Origin: Amylostereum areolatum
Lineage: Eukaryota; Basidiomycota; Agaricomycetes; Russulales; Stereaceae
Direction: 5' to 3'
DNA length: 64,000 bases
Assembly: GCA_012932865.1 (NCBI GenBank)
Contig: SAXG01000055.1
Coordinates: 1 to 64,000, forward strand
A program made the translations under genes and the position numbers. The notes beneath the pieces are model-generated. The model was not told the origin of the DNA, made no database searches, and worked only from the letters and a program-made list of their open reading frames with translations. Shown here piece by piece: positions 12,136-24,419 of the stretch. How positions within the stretch are numbered: the first letter of the stretch is position 1; every line of letters begins with the position of its first letter.

Positions 12136-12876
12136 CAGACACTAAAACTGCAACCCACTCTTGCAGCGCCGAGAACTTCCGTATAGACATCCAAGGAATA
12201 CCAAAATCCCCCTGGAACACTTCATCGGGTGTCGTCTTCACCGAATACCTAATACAAAAGCACCAGTGGGAGGATACCATGCAAATACGTCAAGCGCTCC
12301 AAGAGGCTTTCGCTACAAGGGTCAAATCTCTGATCAAGAAATACCACAACAAGACAGACAAGGCACATCACCGACGTGAAGCGCGAAAAGATGCAGTAAT
12401 CCATTCTCTCCTATGCCTTCGAGTATCAGCCCTCTCATCTATGTTTCTTCCAGCGTTTTCACTGTCATCGTCAGGCAGTCCAAGGGTTTGAGGCGCTGCA
12501 CAAGGATCAATCCGCCCTTGATGCGCTTGGTCCAGCTGGCATGTCCGCTGACAAGTCCGAACTGGACGGGCGTTACGTTATGACAAGGCCAGAATGGCGA
12601 TCCGAAGAACTACGCCACTGGCTCAGCATCCTTGACGTCGTATACGATTTGTGCCGACGAGATTACAACATCAAGAAGGACCGTCGCGGTCAGCCTCCCC
12701 ACTGCCGAGAATTCTCAGACAGGATTGACCGCAAGTCTCCTGCTGTCCCTGGACTCCCCAAAAACTTCTATGACAAACAATGGCTGGCCTCCAGATCTCC
12801 TGAATGGGTTAAAGACGTCCTGCAACCGAAGGCTCCTGTACAGGTTGCTGCCTCCAGCATCGAAGTGGCTCAGTAA
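12136..12876 (+). pseudogene. 5'-truncated hypothetical protein gene, Agaricomycete-type family
   Basis: Coding sequence begins directly at the copia LTR edge. Exon 12136-12395 encodes a Lys/Arg-rich helical region (for example KSLIKKYHNKTDKAHHRREA). A 58-bp intron, 12396-12453, has GTAATC and TTCCAG ends and preserves the frame. The second exon, 12454-12876, contains RPEWRSEELRHWL and KSPAVPGLPKNFYD and ends in TAA. I recall similar proteins as expanded, uncharacterised families in mushroom-forming fungi, often near transposons. No function can be given. The start and promoter are missing, presumably displaced by the retrotransposon, so it is unlikely to be expressed normally. Confidence 0.6.
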
Positions 12877-13937
12877 GTTGCTTACGCAGTTTATCATACA
12901 CCGCAGCTCACAGGACGATCATCCAGGCTAATCGCGGTGTTGAGTACGATGGTTGGCGGTGCTTCTAATGACACCCGTGCCGTCTGGATACTATGTATTG
13001 GGTAATCAGCGCAAGGGAAAGACATCTGTGAGGTCAGTGATCGAATTCTGAGACTATGGTACCAAGTGCATACAAATAGAAATGACATTTTGGCACTGCG
13101 GGAGGATATGCGTCTGACTATCTGAGCCTCAGCTCCGCCGTACATCTCGAACTCATACAGTTTGAGCCGGTTACATAATGCTATTCAAACTCGTCACATA
13201 GCACTGTAGCAGCCCGTCCGAGTCACCCACTGTTCTGCCTTCTTTGTTCGCCCTCATTGTCGCTCTCGCCCAGGCCTGCCTTTACCCGAGACATTGATCT
13301 TTGGTCGACAACTTCCCCCACAGTGTCCTCTCCACGGTTGAAGTTGACGGTCGGACACCTGCAAGCCCCTCGAGCACGTCACAGAGCATCCGGCACCGGT
13401 GCTCACAATGAACAGTGTCGCGGAATGCTTCAGAGATCTACTCTCTAGGCACAGCGGTACGCTCAAGGCCGCGGTTGCCGAATGCAAGCAAGCAGCACGG
13501 ACGCAACACATCCAAGGGCTTCAACGCGTAGCTCGCGCAGGCGCGCGATGTCAAGATGATAGATGAATATGACCGGGCTGGTGGAGGATATCACGCTATG
13601 CTAGGAGATGGTGGGTGCTGACTTCAGGAAGAGGACCGTGTAGGTGTGTATTGTTTTGTGTTGGCTTCGTCCATGGTATTCGTGCTGACGAGGTTGCTAA
13701 GGCTGCAGAGTATCACCGGACAAGATACGTGATGATGCGGCGGATATTGTCAACCTCGGTGCGTGTCGCGTTTTCATTCACTTCACTTGGTGCTGTGGAT
13801 CACTCATAAGCACCCATAGCTCCAAGGTATGACTTTTCCCAACCATGGTCCGTCGACGTGTTGTGTATGTTTCTCACTGTTTCTTAAAATTGTTTGTACT
13901 CACATGCGCCCTACATAGCGAAGACGAGGCAACACGT
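12877..13937. other. No confident gene
   Basis: Only short unrelated reading frames are present. A segment around 13408-13530 on the plus strand reads as a plausible helical peptide (AAVAECKQAARTQHIQGLQR) but has no recognised family. Nothing else is supported. Confidence 0.4.
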
Positions 13938-14504
13938 ACTGTGCCTGGTCAGGAAGCTGGACGGCCTAGGTACCTGGACAAAGGTGTCTCTCCGCTTTTC
14001 TCCTCCAGTTTCCTTCACTCTCATAGCTCTATAAATTACTTTATGTGTGGGATCTCAATAATATGTGAACTGAGGGGGAAAAATGTGCTGCACATCGAAA
14101 TATTTGATACAGATCTGGTGGATCTGCAAAAACAGGCAAAACACGGCACCTCCAGTTTGAACCACTCACTGCACAACGAGTTCATGGGCGATCTATCTCG
14201 GATCTACCGGGATTCAATGATACATTTTTTCTTCTGATTATGCACATTTTCCCTCGATTTTTAATCACTCACAGTAAAGAGTGTATACAGAATATCCAGG
14301 TACCCAGACAACCTTGGATTTGGCCTCCTGAGAGATTTGGATACTGTAGTTGCTATACACCATATACCCTCTACTTTAGCATATATAATGACACCCAAGA
14401 TGTATGCCATGTATACTGTACATGTTAGAGGTCACAAGAATCACTAGGTAATATCCAGGATTTTTTTGAGCGTAGGGTGTCCAGCTTCCCGACCAGGCAC
14501 AGTA
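13938..14504 (+). mobile_element. MITE, TA-flanked (family S), copy 1
   Basis: The 567-bp block starts TACTGTGCCTGGTC and ends GACCAGGCACAGTA. The inverted termini run for about 25 bp with one or two mismatches (through GGAAGCTGGAC). Two related copies are at 45443-46014 and 49424-49972. Every copy has TA at both ends, which fits a TA duplication of the Tc1/mariner type with termini CTGTGCC..GGCACAG. No transposase frame is present. Confidence 0.82.
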
Positions 14505-16128
14505 GGACGCGTACCGCCGCACATATTTTCCTCACTCCCCTAGACACGAAATGATCAGTGCCATACATCCTTCGCCTGTGAATGAGACTACCTCCTACGT
14601 CCGGATCCCAACCTCCCCTCTCGGCAGCAAGTTCAAGTTTGCGTGACCTATGTGTGGGACTAGGTCAACCATGAGCAGAGTACAAGTACGACAAGACCTT
14701 CTTCGAGGGCACAGCCGCCGGTGGCCTGAGCTTTCCCCTGGCTTTGCATCGGAGTATCATCGACACATGTACGCATACAACCACTTTCCACTCTCCTTTG
14801 CACACTGTCTCACGGCATTCTGTCAGCTTTGTCCGTGTCGAGAGCAAGCCTTCAAGCAGGAACGCTTACCCATGTCCGCGCACCGGCCGAGCTCTTCAAA
14901 CTACGTCTGCGCCAAGACCTTCACCAACACACTCAGTGAGATCCCATGGATGTCGCCTTCGTTATCTCAGTCGACCACCACAATTATCGAGGACATTGGT
15001 CGGACAGGTACCTCTTGGAACTCGACAGGGTGACTGGGGGCAAGCTCTTCACTTCTTTGACAGCGGACAGCACGGTGGTCAAGTCAAGCATTTACTCCGA
15101 GTTTCTCTCGGACCAGATTCAGTTTCGCGAGATACAATACGTGCATAAGTTACTCTCGGGAGCATCACAGGCAGCACTTCAGGCGACTGACATGGAAGAA
15201 ATGCCGAGTACCATGACTCGAGTACATGTTCGTCCAGACTTCTCTTACTCTCTCCCTTCTAGACCTCTCCGTTCACCCATTATACACCACTCACCCTGGT
15301 CAGTCTCCCGAATCTTAACAATGTGAGACATCCTGACCTCGTCTCGCGCAGGTTTCAGTCCGAAGTATCTTGAAGAGCCGATGGCGCCAGTCACTCACCC
15401 GGAGTAACTCCGTACGTACAAAGTGAAGATGACGACCAGACGAATAACCTGCCTCAACAAAAGAACTGAAGCCTTGTGCACTGTAGGGTAGCGAATGAAC
15501 ACCACCGCCGCTCGCGGAACATTGGGAAGATCGGGGGTCTTCCAGACGACGAATGTCATGGACGCCTTGGAGGACTTCTGGGGTGATGTGCTGCAAGTGG
15601 TATTAATCGTCAAACAACGACCTCGCGGGTATATGGGGCTTTTTCGCAAGTGTGTAAACTGAAGCTAGAGCTTGTTCTGTGCACCAAAAGCACGGTTGTG
15701 TTCTCGCTCAACGACGGTAATACCTCATCTATATGATGTGATGATACTCTTTATGACAGGTATCGTGTGAGAGAGCGCGGCACGGTAAAGGCGAACACGA
15801 AGGATCGGAAGGGGAAGGGTTATGTAAATTTGAATACCGATGAATATACGGGGAATGCGTACACTATATCTAATTCTCACGGGAGAGGGGGACGCTATCG
15901 TCATCCACTGGCACTCCTTGACGCAGGAACAATGGGCATGCTATCACATATGCAGCACACCGCCCCGCTCACAAGAATCGTCCGTCCGCAGCTCCCCTTC
16001 AATCACCTAAACCCCAACTTGAAATCGAGTACATCCTCTCCTCAAATTTAAGATTAAAAGCTGATGATTCATCTCTCCAGTGACCGCCGACAGCCTACCC
16101 CCCGTGAGGTTTCAGGAGATTGTCAGCA
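14505..16128 (+). other. Gene-like exon fragments of unknown identity
   Basis: Two stretches read like decayed plus-strand exons. One at about 14946-15200 contains DVAFVISVDHHNYRGHWSDR. One at about 15765-15900 follows an acceptor-like GACAG and contains GYVNLNTDEYTGNAYT. I recognise no family. The pieces could not be joined into one frame, and on the opposite strand only short frames are seen. Confidence 0.3.
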
Positions 16129-16654
16129 ATGGCCACTCCACCATCGTCCGTCTCTTCTTTCCCTCATACCTTGCTATCTTCTCAGCTTATCCTTTCTTCC
16201 AGGTTGCCCGCATGAAAATCCCCACCGTCCGTATCCTCCGCTCCACTCTTTCCGTTTGCCTGCCCCCCTTTCTGATCCAATCCCCCGCAATCTCGACCAG
16301 CCTCACGGACATGCTTTCATTATCTGCCGCCTTGATACAAATGCAATCAGCCTCACCAGTTTATATCGTGCTGCCTTCTCCACCGCCAATGACGATGCCG
16401 AGGAGGATGAGTCCGACTGGGTCAAGGCCAACTACGATGGATCCGGCTTAAACGACGGATCCGGAGGCAAAGCATGTTTTGCTGGCACCTGGATAAACCC
16501 CGGCGTTGCGAAGGAACTGGCCGAGTCCTACACCCTTGCACACATCGTTACCCCACTCATAAAAGTCAAACCTGACCACAAGGTACTCGATACTAGATTT
16601 TCTCTTGGACCAGCACAGGCTTTTTTCCCGATGAATTTGCACGGGCGTGCGTGA
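16129..16654 (+). pseudogene. KilA-N/APSES-like DNA-binding domain fragment
   Basis: An ATG at 16129 opens MATPPSSVSSFPH. After a one-base frame change the main frame reads DPIPRNLDQPHG, HAFIICRLDTNAISLTSLYR, ESDWVKANYD and ACFAGTWINPGVAKELAES. The order of a proline-rich lead, an FIICRLDT strand, then an ADW..ANYD and AGTW helix resembles basidiomycete KilA-N/APSES-type domains that bind DNA. Homology soon fades and the frame stops at 16654. The frameshift and the short length suggest a broken gene. Family assignment is from memory of the pattern and moderately uncertain. Confidence 0.45.
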
Positions 16655-19492
16655 ATGACAGCCAAGGTGTGTCTTGATAGCAGCTAATAGGTGCATAGCC
16701 GGATAGTTTGTGCGGGTGAGAGATTTGAGTTACGACGATGAGATCTTTCGACATCACGCTGGACATATAAGACCACGATACGCAGTCAGCTCCCTCCATG
16801 TATTATATTTAGTGTATCATATACCTCACTGTACGATGTTTTTCGTCCCTCCAGTCCATTGCGCGCAGTAGGAAAATTGTGTAGAAAGAGGGGCCTGTAG
16901 ACTATGGGTCGAGGGGTCAAGGTGACTTGACGCGAGACGTCGCAGCGACCTGGTTCGCAGGGTATCATCCTCGCGGTTTTCTTGACCATACTCCGCATAT
17001 GTTCGTGTCACCCAGCCCATAGCTTGTCCCTTTATCCACGATCCATGCAATAACAGATATATTGTCACCCTGACTAGTATATCTCCTACCCCCAATTCCC
17101 ATCCACCCGCAAATGTGGCGCACCCACGCATCAGCAACGTCCTTCTCCTATTACACCTTACCTTGTGCTCCGTGTGTGGTTGTACACGCACAGCTTGCGC
17201 TCCACACGAACACTCTTGTCCTTCGGTCCACGAGCAGGTCGCACAAGGCAGAGCAAGGGTGGACGTCCGCTTTGCGCCTAGCTTCTTCAAGCGATAAGTG
17301 AGGCTTGCAAGACGGAGTGGGCTTCGTCATTGTTAAACGCTCCTTCACCAGTGTTTTCATCGTCTTCGTCGTCGGATGCTGTGGGCTTGTGTCCGCAGGG
17401 GCTGTAATGGCTGTTGCAGCCGATGCGTGGACAGACAAAGTTGGGGGACCAAGGTGGACGACATTAATGTGCGTTGCAAGGGCCCTTCTTTACGTGCAAC
17501 AATGACAAGCTGGAATAAGCACAGTCTGACACGGCACGCTGAGTTAGAAATTCAGATCGCGTCGAGAGGATGTGTAAGGACACACTTGGGATAGACGATA
17601 GGTGCTGAGCTGTCCAGAATAGCCAATTGTAGTTGAGTTTGTCGCACGCGAAGAGCAGCTTGGAGTGCAGTAGGTGAGATGGAGTGCACACGAGTATATT
17701 TTACGTGTGAGATTTGTTGGGTGAACACAAACTTCTAGGGATAAACTTGTAAGTGCATACGAGAAAAGAGCACTCCTATTGAGACTGTTGGATGGATTGG
17801 CTTGTGGTGCTTTGGATTTAGATATGGGCATTGGGTGTTGCACTGTTGCAGAGACACTGAACATCAAGTAATTTTTCCGCGTCATTTTCTTCAATATGTT
17901 GTCGTCGTGATGTCGTCGCCTTCGTCGTGGGCTCCATTGCGGTGAGGGAAGGACGTCTGCGAGACTGAGTCAACGACGAGCGTCAGGAGAAGAGGTGGAG
18001 GTGGAGGTGGAGGTGGAGAACGGAGAGCGAAGAAGCTGTTTCAATTACGAGATAAGCACGCGGCTCGAACATTGCTTCGACCCACCATCTCATACTGTTT
18101 CTTCCCCTCCTTCCCCTTCCTTCCCCCTCTCTCCGTCTTCCACACTGGACATACTTAACTCACGTATGCACATTTGAATCCAACCCTGTATGCACCCTTC
18201 TCTTCTCGCCCAGCCCTCGTAACTGTCAATGATCACCCGCGCAGAGCAGGCAGACGTCGCGATGCTCCGACGTCGTGCTCTTCAAGGTCGCCGGATTGAA
18301 CGGGGCGGTCGAACAAGAACACATTGGTACACATTCCATCTGATCCCTCCCCCGACTACACTTAACTTTATTGCCTTGCAATGCTTCCCAGTCATGGTCC
18401 CTGGATCCTCTTGCGCTTTCGAACCCTTCTAACGTCCAAAATGCGGTTATCCTGCTAAAGCGGAACATCACTCTCTATTCGACTCTTTTCTGCCAGGCAT
18501 ACACCGACATTATCTGGACGCAGGTTAGTCCATTGTGGCGCTTTTATGGTCAATGGACAAGCCGAGACCTTTGTCGCATAGTTATATGTCGGCATGACTC
18601 TTTCCAATGCAGAGGTATATCTCAGCATTCCTGTAACTGAACGTGTGCCTCATTCGTATTCTAAACTTTGTGAAGGTGCCCCCAAGTCGTATTTGGAAGT
18701 CTACGTGCCTTCAGCCTTGACTTTCGTTTCAACTTTCAAGACAACGTAACAAGGCAATCTGAACACCTTTCGTTTCAGCTCATGGGTGGTTTGCCCCGAC
18801 TCGCGCGCTCAACTGGCCTCCGGCCTTTTACGTGTTACCTCTTGAATCGCAAACCAAGGTAGCTGGTAAGAAGGTCCTCTGTCGGTCAGACTGGTACGAT
18901 CTAATATTGTGGTTTCAGCCTCATTGGGTGTTCGCGGATGCGGAAATTATCACCCAACCATGCTCGGTTAGAAGCGAAGCGCATTAGATATCCGGCGATG
19001 AAGGAATATGCCAAATATGTTGGATGTAGATCTCTGCAGGTGAGCACGATGGTATACATTTCTGCTTCGTTACCTGACCTCGTGTCCCCTCTAGTGCACC
19101 CGGAACCCGACATCGGACTTGACCTCACAGCGGCAAGCGGGCAGAGAAGGACTGCAGAGATCGAACGGGGTGGAGAAAAGCCGGGACCCTCAAAACGTAT
19201 GGAACAACATCGACGACTGGGAGCAACGCATACATAGAGCTCCCTGTGTCGCTCACAGTCGGAGAATTTCGTCCAGAGTGAATCCTACGCGTCTATGATG
19301 AATTGATTTACGACCTAACCGGCTTGACAGTACGTAACTCCTTCTAACTTCAAGAGTTATGTATGGGTCCGCGTCCGGTGGGAGGGGTGACGCCTACAAG
19401 GACCCACAGCTGAATCAGCACCCCCTGACCTATGTCACGTTCAAGCTAACTTCCATGTCCTTTGTTTCTTTCTGTCCGCCTTCGTGTACATA
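16655..19492. other. Long stretch without a confident gene
   Basis: Scattered short frames occur on both strands. A plus-strand piece at about 18660-18740 (YLEVYVPSALTFVSTF) looks exon-like but is unassigned. A minus-strand piece at 17438-17151 contains several Cys residues (HPCSALCDLL) without a recognisable finger. A GGTGGA microsatellite lies at 17994-18018. Confidence 0.35.
17994..18018 (+). repeat. GGTGGA microsatellite
   Basis: About four uninterrupted GGTGGA units are followed by GAACGG. It is short and has no evident role. Confidence 0.85.
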
Positions 19493-21043
19493 ATGTCTCT
19501 CCACCTCGTCAATACCATCGAAGTCGGACTGTCTGCCATCAACGTGCTGGCGATTTCGCCCGATGGACAGTTGATCGCCAGCGGAAACGAGGCCGGAAAA
19601 GTCTGCATCTACGCCGTTGAATCCCTCCAATCTGCCTACGAAGACTATGCCATTGGCGATCCCGCTGTTTCTGCTCTCGCTTGGAGTTTCGCTGCTCCCG
19701 CCACCCTCATTGTCGACGATACTTGGTCACGGCTCCATGTCCTTGCCTTGGAGAACCAAGCGGTGCATCTATGTATGGTCGGGAGATCTGCTATGCTTAT
19801 CCAGTGTCAGGGTACTGATCATGACGGATTGGCTCGTAACTGTGTCAGTGAAATCGTCAATGCTGGACTAGGTGCCATCTGGACGATCGATGCATACGAA
19901 CACATCGTAGCCGTTGGTGGAAATAAAGGGATCAAGGTTATAGAGCATAAGCCGGGGGGTGAGTACTGCGTTCCTACGCTGCATGCGATTCTCAAATCCA
20001 TAACTTTTCCTCAGCATCACTCTCGTTGATCTCTCGCCTTCCTCCCACTGGCACACCTTTGGTGCACCCTTTGGCATCCTGCCCTAATTCTGTTCATATA
20101 TATGACACGGAAACTCTGTTCGCCTCATACAATGAAGGTTGCCCTTATCACATCGTGTTAGTCTCGTCTTTATGCTCTTAGAGGATGCGACTGACGTGAT
20201 TTTCAAATCAGCGCTTGGAATATGGCGAATGAGGAGTAGCTTTGGGGAGTGACACTGAGTGATGCCGTTAATCGCGACGGAATGTAAGTCAGTGCCCCTA
20301 TATCTGAATGGCGTTACCTGCTAATCAAGCCTCACAGATATCAGTCCTCACTGCGTAAGGGCTTTTCGGCCATGGTGTCCACGACGGTGATGGGTGAGGG
20401 TGTAAACTGGTATCACTTCCCCTATATCTTCGGTGACAACCCTACCAAGGTCTTCTGTTGAACAACCGAAGTCGACGCCTATCTTGCAGCTTTCATCAAG
20501 GATGACATGGTTATGACTTTCGGGAATAGTACAGGCTGCGTACATGTCCTGGATGCTAAAACAGGGCTCCCTATCTCAGTGCAAAAAATCCTCCTAGTGA
20601 GGGTACATATTTCCCGATAAGAATCAACAGGAACTGACTGATGCTGACTGCTGCAGAATGGAAGAAATTTTCGGCCCTGGTGAGGCTCTCGGTCTATCAT
20701 ACTTTCTATCATACTTGGTTGTTGAACATTCACATCGCGGCCATTTCAGGCTGTCACACTGGAGCACGCGTATGCAAGCTCAAGCTCAAGCCCGAGGATC
20801 GTAGCTGTCGCATTTGATTCTGTAGATCTCGATGTCGAAGGACATCATGGAATCAGCCTGTACAAGCTTAACAGTGCTGACGAAACTTCGACTCTTGTCC
20901 CACTGACCTATGTACGTGCTATGCATGGATTGTAATCCGGGGCTATCTTCTGATGGCATTACCGTTCACAGTTATGCTTCGGCTTCGCTTTGAGCTTTAC
21001 CGTTGTTGGTCTCAGCATGGTAGCCGTGCACAAGTTCGATTAG
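19493..21043 (+). pseudogene. WD40-repeat-like protein with C-terminal membrane segment (copy W1), two in-frame stops
   Basis: The start is the ATG at 19493 (MSLHLVNTIEVG). Exons fit as 19493-19958, 20015-20156, 20212-20283, 20338-20596, 20657-20679, 20750-20911 and 20972-21043, with GT..AG introns of about 54-92 bp. The protein has WD40-type blades (SPDGQLIASGNEAGKVCIYA; DPAVSALAWSFA). It ends in a hydrophobic helix, FGFALSFTVVGLSMVAV, then HKFD, so it is probably a tail-anchored beta-propeller scaffold. Exon 3 has a TAG (NEE*LWGV) and exon 4 a TGA (VFC*TTEVD), so it is probably a pseudogene unless these are sequence errors. A diverged paralogue lies at 27770-29509. Confidence 0.65.
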
Positions 21044-22288
21044 GGGGCTCACAACCGGAAGATTCAACACCTTGTTTCTTTTTCGGCATACGTTGTACGA
21101 TACGATACCGGAGGTACAAGTGTACGTTGGAATTAAGTATGATACAGTTAGTGCCCCACACAGGCCTTGGTCTCCTCGGGCACGACGACAAAGACAAGTT
21201 CCCGCGATCCAAACCTCGCCCTTTCCACACGAAGGAGGCCCTTGGCCTGGAAAAGAGCCCGTATGCTCATGGTGTTTTCTTGGGTGAAAGGCAGGAAGAT
21301 GTATGAGAGATATGCTAAGGATGACAAACAAGAAGCTTTGAGCCGAATGGGAGATAGAAATAACACTGTGGTCACTCGCCCTGACACATGAGTGTCTCGC
21401 GCCCACACCCAACTATAACAAGGCCTCTCTTCAGCTCAGCACCCGCACAAATACCTCCGAGCCCACAAACGAGTTGCATGAGGCGATGAAGAGGTCTTCG
21501 AATGCATAGCATGGACACAGCAACATCTTCGCACGTGATCTGCTGCGGACTCTTTTTTAACCGTGGACGGCGGACACGCTCGACACAATGAGGCAGGGAC
21601 AAAGGTTCTTAAACGCATCTAGCCGAAGTAAAGACTTTGCTAGTTGCTATTGTAGGAGGTGTGCCGAGAGGTTGGGGGATGGTTAGGGTGATGTTGAAGG
21701 ACAGTGTGGAGAGGAGCAAGTGGACAAATAGTCTATTGGTTGGTCGGGTATGACGGGAAGAAGGAGGGAGGGGGGCAAGAGGGATTTGACCTGTGCTGAA
21801 GGACTGGGGAGGTGCGTGGGACTCGACATCACCAGACAGGAGTTCAAGAGCGCAGCGGGATAGTCCGGCATTGTATGTACACTGCGACAAATCACAAGGA
21901 GTCAGACAACGTCGATAGAGGAAGTGTGTACACACCTTGGTTGACCTCTAAAGCTCTTAGTGGACCTGCCGATCCTAGACCGTCCGAAAGCACTTGTAGG
22001 GCTCATTACACGCAGGTGGGCTAAAAGATGCAAAAGACTCTACGCGATTTGCACCTTGTGGTTATGTATAAGAGATCTAGTTGTACGCACCTGGCTCATG
22101 TGCGATCGTTCGTGCTCCCCGATATAAGATGCTGGTTGGCGTATGATTTGTCGCAGCGTTCGTGGGGGTCATGTGATGATCTAGATGTGCTGAAGAAAGA
22201 AGGAGTTGTACAAGATAGCCTAGGGTGACGAGGAAGCCGAAGGCTACGATGTCGCACGAATGATGGGAGGGTCTTGGGAGGGTCAAGT
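21044..22288. other. No recognised gene
   Basis: Only short overlapping frames occur on both strands and none has a recognisable motif. Confidence 0.4.
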
Positions 22289-22943
22289 TAGAGCTCTTCA
22301 CGAGTGGCTATACTCGTGAGGACCTGTATGAGTACCTGTAAGGCACATCCGTGGGTATTGCCATCCGTGGATACAAGTACTCGTGTGCCTGATACTTGTG
22401 AGAGTGCAGGTATGACTTTTGAGCTCACAGGTTACCTATGCAAGTACCTGTCAAATACCTGTCAGATACTTTGGCAGGGTTGATCTTGATATAATTACAA
22501 ATAATAGCTATTGAATTGGTATAAGCATTATCTCTTGCAGATCCTTATGTACTGTTGTTTCCATTGTGGCTCCTTTCTCATCCCTTTCCTCTCCTCTCCT
22601 CACATATATGATTAAAAGCCTTGCATGGTACGCTGTATCATAATCTGATGCATGTTTACCTGTACCCAAATGTTACTGGCATTATCCTCACCTTCAAAAT
22701 GGAGTGTCAATATGCTTAACAGAGCTTCCAAGGTGAGTCCGGGAAGGCCCCCGCTGCCACTTATATCATATTTTCTAGGAACAACAAGTACTTGTCATAC
22801 CTGTGTATCTGTGAGTGGGAGTATCCGTGCCACAGGTACCTGTGTGCCTGATACTCATGAGAGTGGGAGTATAAGATCTGGAGCCACAGGTACCTGTCTC
22901 AAGGTTGCAGGTACCTGTAAGAGTGCACTCGTGAAGAGCTCTA
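22289..22943 (-). mobile_element. hAT-type MITE, 655-bp family, complete copy
   Basis: The termini are TAGAGCTCTTCACGAGTG and its inverse. A perfect 8-bp target duplication GGTCAAGT flanks it (22281-22288 and 22944-22951). The length is exactly 655 bp, as in three other copies. It is rich in GGTACCTGT and ACTCGTGAG motifs near both ends. TIRs beginning TAGAG with 8-bp duplications are typical of the hAT superfamily. No transposase is present. Confidence 0.92.
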
Positions 22944-23394
22944 GGTCAAGTGAAAGGTGAACTTAGGAGTCGTAGGCATTCATTTATAGTTATCACTACT
23001 ACCGGCCCGAGCCACTGGCATGGGTTCCGACTTCATCCCACTAAATCTCACGTTCTCCATCCACTCCTCCATTTTTAGCCATTTCTTTTGTCGATATATC
23101 GCTGTGTGCATTGCGACCTAGCTCACCTAGCTCACCTATTCCCGGTGGCCACCCGAATCCCAATCTTCGAGCCTTCAATGTTATGATACGGTCACCCCAG
23201 ACGCACTTGTTCTTGTTCTCATGTCTCATTGATACGCCACTCGCAGTAACTTGGCACAAAGGACCGAAGAACAATATAAGAGTGTGTGAATGTTCCTCAA
23301 GCCCTCCAACTCTTCTTTCCACCCTCAGCGTGAGTCCCCAAATGGTCGCTGCCCACAACAATGCTAATTCCAATTCCGTGTACAGGTCTTCCAA

Positions 23395-24419
23395 ATGAAC
23401 CTTGCATACCTCATCGAATGTACAAGACCGACAGACTCAGACAATGCCAAGCTGAAGTCATTTATGATCTCTCGCCAACGCCGCTGGATGCTACGCAACA
23501 TGGAGCTTTACAAGTGTTCCAACTGCGGCATATTTAGATTCTCTGCACAGTTCAAGACATGCTCGGGTTGCAAGTCTCTCAAGGTGTGTCATCGTTGACA
23601 TCTTACTCTGAACTCGCCCTCACAAGCACTTGATCAGGGAAGATACTACAATAAGGTCTGCCAGCAGGCCCATTGGTACGTTGTTCAATCCTGTTTGAAC
23701 ATGACTAGGTGACAACTTACGGTCCACACAGGTCCTCACACAAAGCTACCTGCTTGTCCATTCGCGCTGCCAGCCATGAAGGTTGAACGGAGATTCATCT
23801 AGTCGAACGAGCTCTTGTATCGCGCGAGATCCTCGGGGACCTCGAGATGATCGTGATCAGAGAGCTCAAGATCCCCACCTCCAACTCTCTCATCCCACGC
23901 CACGGGCTCAAAGTCGCTTGTGCGCTCACATCCACTAACATCCACAAGAACAAGCACCAGTTCGTGCACGGTGGATCTGCCACTGCTAGAGAAGATTGTT
24001 TCCTTACCTTCATCTCCTTCACACCCGTCCCCCTTGACTCAATACCTGCAAAATGCTATGTCGAGCTGGTTCGTCCGCAAGGCGACACGCCTATCACGAT
24101 ATGGTTTGTTGTCGAGGAACTTGGTAATATACATTCCCCGACTTCGTCTCTGCTTGACCTTTCTTTTGCCGTCACTTGGAGCACCTCAACCGGAGCAATT
24201 ACACATGCCCCCATGCAGATGCCTATACACCCCATACTTGATGATCTTCGCTAGTATGTAACTTTCCTGGTGTGAAGGTAGTAATTGACTCTGCTACAGC
24301 TTGATAAATCAATACATCCGAGTCAACGAGAAGAACGTTCTCCGCTTGCATGCTGTACGTACTACATGCTGATCTCACAGCTCTCCGGATACTGATGTGA
24401 TTTTTGTCAGGCTCGCTGA
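23395..24419 (+). pseudogene. MYND-type zinc-finger protein, one in-frame TGA
   Basis: Exons fit as 23395-23583, 23638-23675, 23732-24253, 24300-24354 and 24411-24419, joined by short GT..AG introns. The first exon encodes RWMLRNMELYKCSNCGIF and FKTCSGCKSLK. The next two complete a MYND finger with YYNKVCQQAHW and SSHKATC, giving the usual Cys/His zinc pattern that mediates protein-protein contacts. The downstream part (LKIPTSNSLIPRHGLKVACA and following) resembles the C-terminal region of basidiomycete MYND proteins. A TGA at 23784-23786 (HEG*TEI) interrupts the frame soon after the finger. More upstream exons may exist. The single stop could be a recent mutation. Confidence 0.65.
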